The notes under the pieces are model-generated. The model ran no database searches, was not told where the DNA came from, and saw only the letters and a list, made by a program, of their open reading frames with translations. Positions 59,784 to 64,000 of a DNA stretch of 64,000 bases are shown here, piece by piece. This stretch comes from Mytilus californianus (lineage: Eukaryota > Mollusca > Bivalvia > Mytilida > Mytilidae). Location: assembly GCF_021869535.1 (NCBI RefSeq), contig NW_026262690.1, positions 86,287,995 to 86,351,994 on the forward strand. Direction: 5' to 3'. Every line of letters starts with the position of its first letter. Within the stretch, counting starts at the first letter, position 1. The position numbers and the translations under genes are program-made.

Positions 59784-60371
59784 CATGTTTTTCAAACATA
59801 ATATGTTGATCATTTATAATATGATGATTTCAATACACTTCACATTAGGTAATTTGTCACGTATATTGATTACATTATATCGAGTTGTCCCAAAGATACA
59901 CTTATCGGTGTGTTCGATCATACGAATTTACCGACATTCATATAGACAAAATGACCCAACTTTGAAAAATTCTTGTGTCGAAACTACATTTTGGAACACT
60001 TTAAAAATTGGATCCTCATTACGCTACATCATTAAGGTTTGATATATATGTTTTTCAAAAAAAAAAAGAAAAATATGCAGTCAAGATTGGCAGTTTTTTA
60101 TACACCCTATGTTGAGCAATAAATTGTTCAATTAGCAGCATATTTGGCAACTAAAAATTCATTTATCAACAAATTCAGCTTCAAAATATACTTTACTTAT
60201 AGTGGTTGTATAAAATTTATATTATGGTTTTGTGTTTTCAGAGATATTCATCCCTATGCATATCGAGTTTTATGTGTAAATTGTTTTTATCTTTTTTTAA
60301 CCTTTTCTATCTCTTTCATAGGAAGAGTCACTTTTCTATTGTTCTAGTGTCACTGGAAATCCCACTGTATA

Positions 60372-62473
60372 GAGTTTACTCAAATGATTTCACATATAAA
60401 ATACTATAATAGAGTTTTACGGTTTGTTTTTATGTTGTGTTGTCACACTAATGTCCCATGTTATGGGTATTGAGCGCTCATAAACACATTTAATCCCGCC
60501 AAATTCTTAACGCGCCTATCCTAAGCCAGAAGCCTTTAATTTAGTGGTTGTCGTTGGTTGCTGTATATCATATTTGTTTTTAGTTTATTTATTGAGTCAC
60601 CAATAGGTCGAATGACATATATGATAAGATGACTCGTCCTACGTACATCACTTGTAATAGTGTGTTCAATGCTTAGCATGGAAAGCTCCGATTTCTTGCC
60701 TAGCTTTGGCTATATATTTTGGTCCTTTTTGATAAATAAGCTCTTCATTTTTTCCGGCTTAAGTTTTTGATTTTCAAATATTTTGGCCGCACTGAAGATA
60801 CTTTTATTGTAGAAATACGTATCTGGTGTAGAAAAATTGGTACTGTTATTCGAAGTATTAAACATCCGAAGCAATACAGACACCATTGATCCTGTTAATA
60901 TAAATGATTAAATGAAACGCCTGATAAAAATTACTATCATAATTCTAAGAAATACGATTGAACAATTCTTACTACATTGTGTTGACACTGGCAACATTTC
61001 TCAATAAAACCAATATCAGATATATTCCTTTGTTAGTTGTGCTAATCACCATAGGAAGATTTGCTTTTGCTTTTGGATTTATTTCTTGGTCTATGAAAAG
61101 AGCTTTTGGAATGAGAATGACATTTTCCCTGCGCTTGCAAGATATTCTTACTTCACGCATTATGTCCTGAATTATATTTTAGATTAAATTTACTACATTG
61201 TGAAAAGAAAGCAGACTGTTTTATTGTTCTATTGGAGTATCTTAAGTAAACATAACATCACTAAGCTAAAAACAAATAAATCCTTTTCTTAGACTATTCT
61301 TTTTTTTCAAAGAAGTAAGTTTATAAGCTGAAATCAGACTCTTTTTGTTTTGTTTGACTAGTACAAGGTTTGTATTAATTGGATATGGTCAGTATCCGCT
61401 GCATAGTTATGGTTCATTATTTACATTGTTGTGTTACGTTAACACGTGGGGTATTTATATTTACCCTTCGTATATTTCATACGCAGATTCCATTGAAAGT
61501 TTGAAACAAAATCAAACATTGTGAAACTTTGATTGATATAGTGTAAATAAATTGCCTAATACGCTTTCGCCCATTTTTTTTTATGAATGTCGATACACCA
61601 AAATATTATTTATTTGGTCGATACTGACCACTGCTGGCAAATTCTTAGTACCTGAGTATATCATATTATCTGTAGTTGCCTGGAACTGTTTTAAAACATT
61701 ACGTGTGTTTTTAATAAATTCCCAACTGATCCATTTTGTATTTTTACTCCAATCATGTCGAGTAAAAAAATATCCTAAAATTCGCTTTCAAGGTAACAAA
61801 AGTAGGCCGATCCAGAACATCCAAAGTTTGCCCTTTTTGTACCGGTAAACTTTATGAATATGGTTAAAACTAAATAGTTGAAAATGAAATCCCTATATCG
61901 TCAGTCTGTACAATTCATTAATTGTGTATGTCTTTTCATAAGGGTTACCGCATTCGGTCTGCTCCTTTTAAGGAGATAACCATTTAATAATCTCTGAGGC
62001 CAGGATGATTTTTTGCAGATTGATTATTCATTTTTCACATTTTCATTTGTTGCAGCGCTACGCATGCCCTGTTCCCCACTAGAAATTTATTTTCATCTTT
62101 GTACACAATTGTTTTCCACTGAAAATTTATTTTCACCTTTGTACACAATTGTTCCCCACTGAAAATTTATTTTCATCTTTGAACACAATTATTTCATGCA
62201 TTTTTATTTGCAGAATAATCGTTTTAATTATTTATTTGCATGTCTAACATGGCCACGATATTCGTTTTTAAAATTCGATCCCGAAAATCAAATTATTCAC
62301 ACAAAACAAGCACTACCCAAGGATGATACATTGTCATTTACTTCGCATGTTCAAATACTACTTCAATTTATTTTTGATAACATTTATCCATTTACTACGT
62401 TTTAAAAATATCTTCGATGCGTCATGTTCAAAAGGAAGTAAATAAATTAGCTGGCGGGTAGCCATATTGCCAA
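60372..62473. repeat. Right arm: upstream flank of gene 5
   Basis: The reverse complement matches the upstream flanks of genes 4, 3 and 1 in order. A mussel repeat at 60660-60850 pairs with 46395-46600. At 61215-61250 the flank shows the unfilled TTAA site of the piggyBac-like insertion seen near gene 1. No gene. Confidence 0.7.
62071..62190. repeat. Three tandem 40-bp units ~300-400 bp upstream of gene 5
   Basis: 'gttccccact.gaaatttat' plus 'tttcatctttgtacacaatt' repeats at 62071, 62111 and 62151. The matching position upstream of gene 3 (near 30825-30865, inverted) has one unit. The triplication is thus specific to gene 5. Confidence 0.8.
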
Positions 62474-62482
62474 ATGTCTGTT
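62425..62482 (+). promoter_or_regulatory. Conserved proximal upstream block of gene 5
   Basis: GGAAGT at 62434-62439 and GCCATATTG at 62462-62470 precede the ATG with the spacing seen in genes 1 and 3. The block kept its order through the inversion. Confidence 0.5.
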
Positions 62483-63583
62483 ATGGCGAAATCTACAAGA
62501 ATGGCCCAATCTCCGATTTCCTGTCAACTTTGCAATAATGATGTTGTCATCAAATGGAAATGTATCGACTGTGAATTGTTGTTGTGTTATAACTGTAAAA
62601 TAAACATTCATCCTCGATTCAAGTCGTCAGAGAAACACACAATCGTTTCTATTGGAGACATTGGGAATAATATTACAGTTCAACTCAAAGCCTTCCATAT
62701 TTCAGAGGTAATATCTTCTGTATTTAACACATACCAAACAGAATTACCGAGTATCCATAGAATGATCAGTTGTGATGACGATGTTGTCCTTTTGTTATCT
62801 TGCAGTAATATTCTAAACTGTCATTTTATTAAAGCAAAATTACGAAAGGACTCCGTAAAAGTATTACAAAAGTTCGATATTGAGTGTCAGGACTTTGCAG
62901 TGAATCGACAGAGTGAAATAATTTTTGCACCAGTCCCAAGATCAGAGTTAAAAGCTGCATCATCAACTGGTGAATTCAGAACAATGCTAAATGCTTCGCC
63001 AATAATAATTCTAGCAATTCATATAAACAAACATGGTGAAATTCTACTTGGTCTTAGAGAACAGGGGCCTAAATATCCGGTGACGGATTTTTGCACAAGA
63101 CAAATAGTTATTTTAGATACCGATTACAAACGTAAAGCAACATATGAAAATGATGATGCAGGAAGAAAGTTGTTCAGTTATGCTGTTCGTATTGCAAGTG
63201 ATTCAGAAAATAATATATATGTAGTAGATGTGATTAACGACAACAATTATGGACGAGTAGTTGGCTTGGATATGAATGGAAGAAAAAAGTTTTTATACAA
63301 GGGAAATAATATTTTCAATACAACTGACACTCCGTTCATCCCTTGTGACATTGCTATGACACCGAGAAATATTTTATTAATAACAGATGTTAGAAATCAC
63401 GCAATACACGCTTTAAATGAAAAAGGAGAACTGTGTGGACTACAAAATACAGAATATTTGGGAATACGTTTTCCATGTAGTTTATCATTTGATTCGGAGG
63501 GTTTCTTGTTAATCGGATGCTCTATAGATAAAGGAGAAACAACACGACAAGCAAAACTGCACGTTGTCAAAATATCCATCTGA
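62483..63583 (+). CDS. B-box / NHL-like propeller protein, copy 5 (inverted)
   Basis: This is a 366-residue single-exon protein from the conserved MAKS start; an in-frame ATG three codons earlier (62474) is possible but not conserved. B-box ligands are intact, with Y instead of D between C35 and C38 ('LLCYNCKINIH'). The linker is the most changed of the five ('NNITVQLKAF'), and 'LPSIHRMISCDDD' replaces 'LPCIHKIICSDDD'. Blades are complete; the blade 4 loop reads 'VDVINDNNYGR', the blade 5 loop 'TDVRNH' and the blade 6 loop 'CSIDKGETTRQ'. It is the only copy on the plus strand, at the outer end of the right inverted arm. Its near 3' flank is closer to genes 2 and 3 than to gene 4. Role as for copy 1. 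Confidence 0.92.
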   Translation: MAKSTRMAQSPISCQLCNNDVVIKWKCIDCELLLCYNCKINIHPRFKSSEKHTIVSIGDIGNNITVQLKAFHISEVISSVFNTYQTELPSIHRMISCDDDVVLLLSCSNILNCHFIKAKLRKDSVKVLQKFDIECQDFAVNRQSEIIFAPVPRSELKAASSTGEFRTMLNASPIIILAIHINKHGEILLGLREQGPKYPVTDFCTRQIVILDTDYKRKATYENDDAGRKLFSYAVRIASDSENNIYVVDVINDNNYGRVVGLDMNGRKKFLYKGNNIFNTTDTPFIPCDIAMTPRNILLITDVRNHAIHALNEKGELCGLQNTEYLGIRFPCSLSFDSEGFLLIGCSIDKGETTRQAKLHVVKISI

Positions 63584-63782
63584 AACATATCTATATAGAA
63601 TTCATCCTGATTTAGAATTTATAAAGTTAGTTTACTGATATATAGTACTAGCATAAAATGTAGAGAGAAAAAAACGTTTGAATTTTTAATCCTCATCTTT
63701 TCATTAAAAGATTCCATTTCGACGTAACTTCTTATATTTATACCATTTTTTTTCTTTCCCAATAAATAAATTGTACTTCATA
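63584..63782 (+). terminator. 3' flank of gene 5 with possible polyadenylation signal
   Basis: The first ~50 bp ('catcctgattta.a.ttta') resemble the sequence after the stop codons of genes 1-3. An AATAAA overlaps 'cccaataaataaattg' near 63762. Whether it is used is unknown. Confidence 0.35.
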
Positions 63783-63974
63783 CAGGAACTTCTTAGGAAA
63801 AAAGAAAAGAAGTTAGCAGTATCCTTTAACTTTAATTTCCGCTATAAAGATGATGATCTCTCACTAAATAATTCAAAACTTGGTGACTATGTTGAACGCA
63901 TCTACCCCATCAAACTTGATATAAAGGATACAACAGATACAGATTAATCTGCCTCATATCTTGACTTACATCTA
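63783..63974 (+). pseudogene. Reverse transcriptase fragment (Penelope-like) at the window edge
   Basis: Reads 'QELLRKKEKKLAVSFNFNFR', then 'YKDDD' where the catalytic YIDD(V) should stand, 'LSLNNSKLGDYVERIYPIKL', 'DIKDTTDTD', a stop, and 'SASYLDLHL'. Compared with the better copy at 35830-35990 it has lost a clean active site and carries an in-frame stop. Similarity fades after 63974. Confidence 0.75.
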
Positions 63975-64000
63975 ATAAACTGCTTCGCTGAGCGCAGCTT

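Larger units (their letters stand above)
54987..60371. mobile_element. Right-arm-specific insertion zone, ~5.4 kb, composite
   Basis: Left-arm homology stops near 54986 ('atatttaagtata') and resumes near 60371 ('tatagagtttactcaaatga'). GTATA occurs at both borders and may be a short target duplication. Inside are a foldback hairpin, a two-copy tandem repeat (55369-55510), a run of 24 G (56058-56081), a broken host-like gene fragment, a Penelope family 2 tail, a second hairpin and a MITE. 58320-58720 and 59040-59600 hold nothing I recognise. The pieces probably came in several events. Confidence 0.55.

Noticed and set aside
54987..60371. A single large transposon filling the right-arm insertion
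   Set aside because: No matching inverted or direct terminal repeats are seen at the two borders, and the contents are a mix of unrelated elements.
60972..61170. Overlapping ORFs on both strands upstream of gene 5
   Set aside because: They mirror 46071-46298 on the left arm; frames and ends differ and other paralogous flanks are interrupted.
9624..63583. Spread of the B-box genes by retroposition (single-exon structure)
   Set aside because: Kilobases of shared 5' and 3' non-coding flank show that these copies arose by segmental duplication; retroposition could only apply to the founder.

Overview
The window looks like nuclear DNA of a bivalve mollusc, most probably a marine mussel (Mytilus or close kin). 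It is AT-rich and gene-poor, has long non-coding stretches, and carries several interspersed repeat families that I recognise from mussel sequence. It also holds Penelope-like reverse transcriptases and a RNase H-bearing LINE. There is no bacterial-style operon, no CRISPR array, and no tRNA or rRNA gene that I can support. The species call rests on recognition of repeats, not on a search.

The only intact genes are five intronless paralogs of 365-367 codons. They lie at 9624-10724 (-), 18469-19569 (-), 29381-30484 (-), 43233-44330 (-) and 62483-63583 (+). Each encodes one N-terminal B-box zinc finger (residues ~14-52), a short linker and a propeller-like region of about six blades related to NHL repeats. 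They resemble TRIM2/3/32/71-type proteins but have no RING, no second B-box and no long coiled coil. Where the five proteins differ, the differences cluster in the equivalent loop of the last three blades, which would lie on one face of the propeller.

The genes did not spread by retroposition. Kilobases of diverged non-coding flank are shared between copies, so the locus is an old segmental duplication. Positions 1-4570 are the upstream flank of a further copy to the left of the window. Gene 4 and gene 5 sit on the two arms of a large imperfect inverted duplication (about 43.2-51.15 kb against 52.04-63.6 kb) with its junction near 52.04 kb.

Because flanks are shared, several insertions can be read against an 'empty' paralogous site. 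These are a 2.66-kb TTAA-flanked element with piggyBac-like ends (11688-14346), a tRNA-derived SINE with a 9-bp duplication (24170-24377), and a 1.28-kb hAT-like element with an 8-bp duplication (49725-51002). A nested insertion lies at 33001-38024: a common mussel repeat was split by a LINE with a 6-bp duplication, and the LINE was then split by a 5'-truncated Penelope-like element. A ~5.4-kb zone (54987-60371) is present only on the right arm and holds foldback elements, a MITE, a Penelope tail and a pseudogene fragment.

Region by region: 1-4570 flank of an unseen copy, with a minisatellite; 4570-9620 repeats and gene 1 downstream flank; 9624-10785 gene 1 and promoter block; 10785-18470 gene 1 upstream flank, piggyBac-like element and repeats; 18469-22640 gene 2, a tandem duplication and a broken Penelope element; 22700-29380 diverged flank with SINE; 29381-33000 gene 3 and flank; 33001-38024 nested retroelements; 38025-43230 flanks; 43233-52040 gene 4 and left arm; 52040-63600 right arm and gene 5; 63783-64000 another broken reverse transcriptase.
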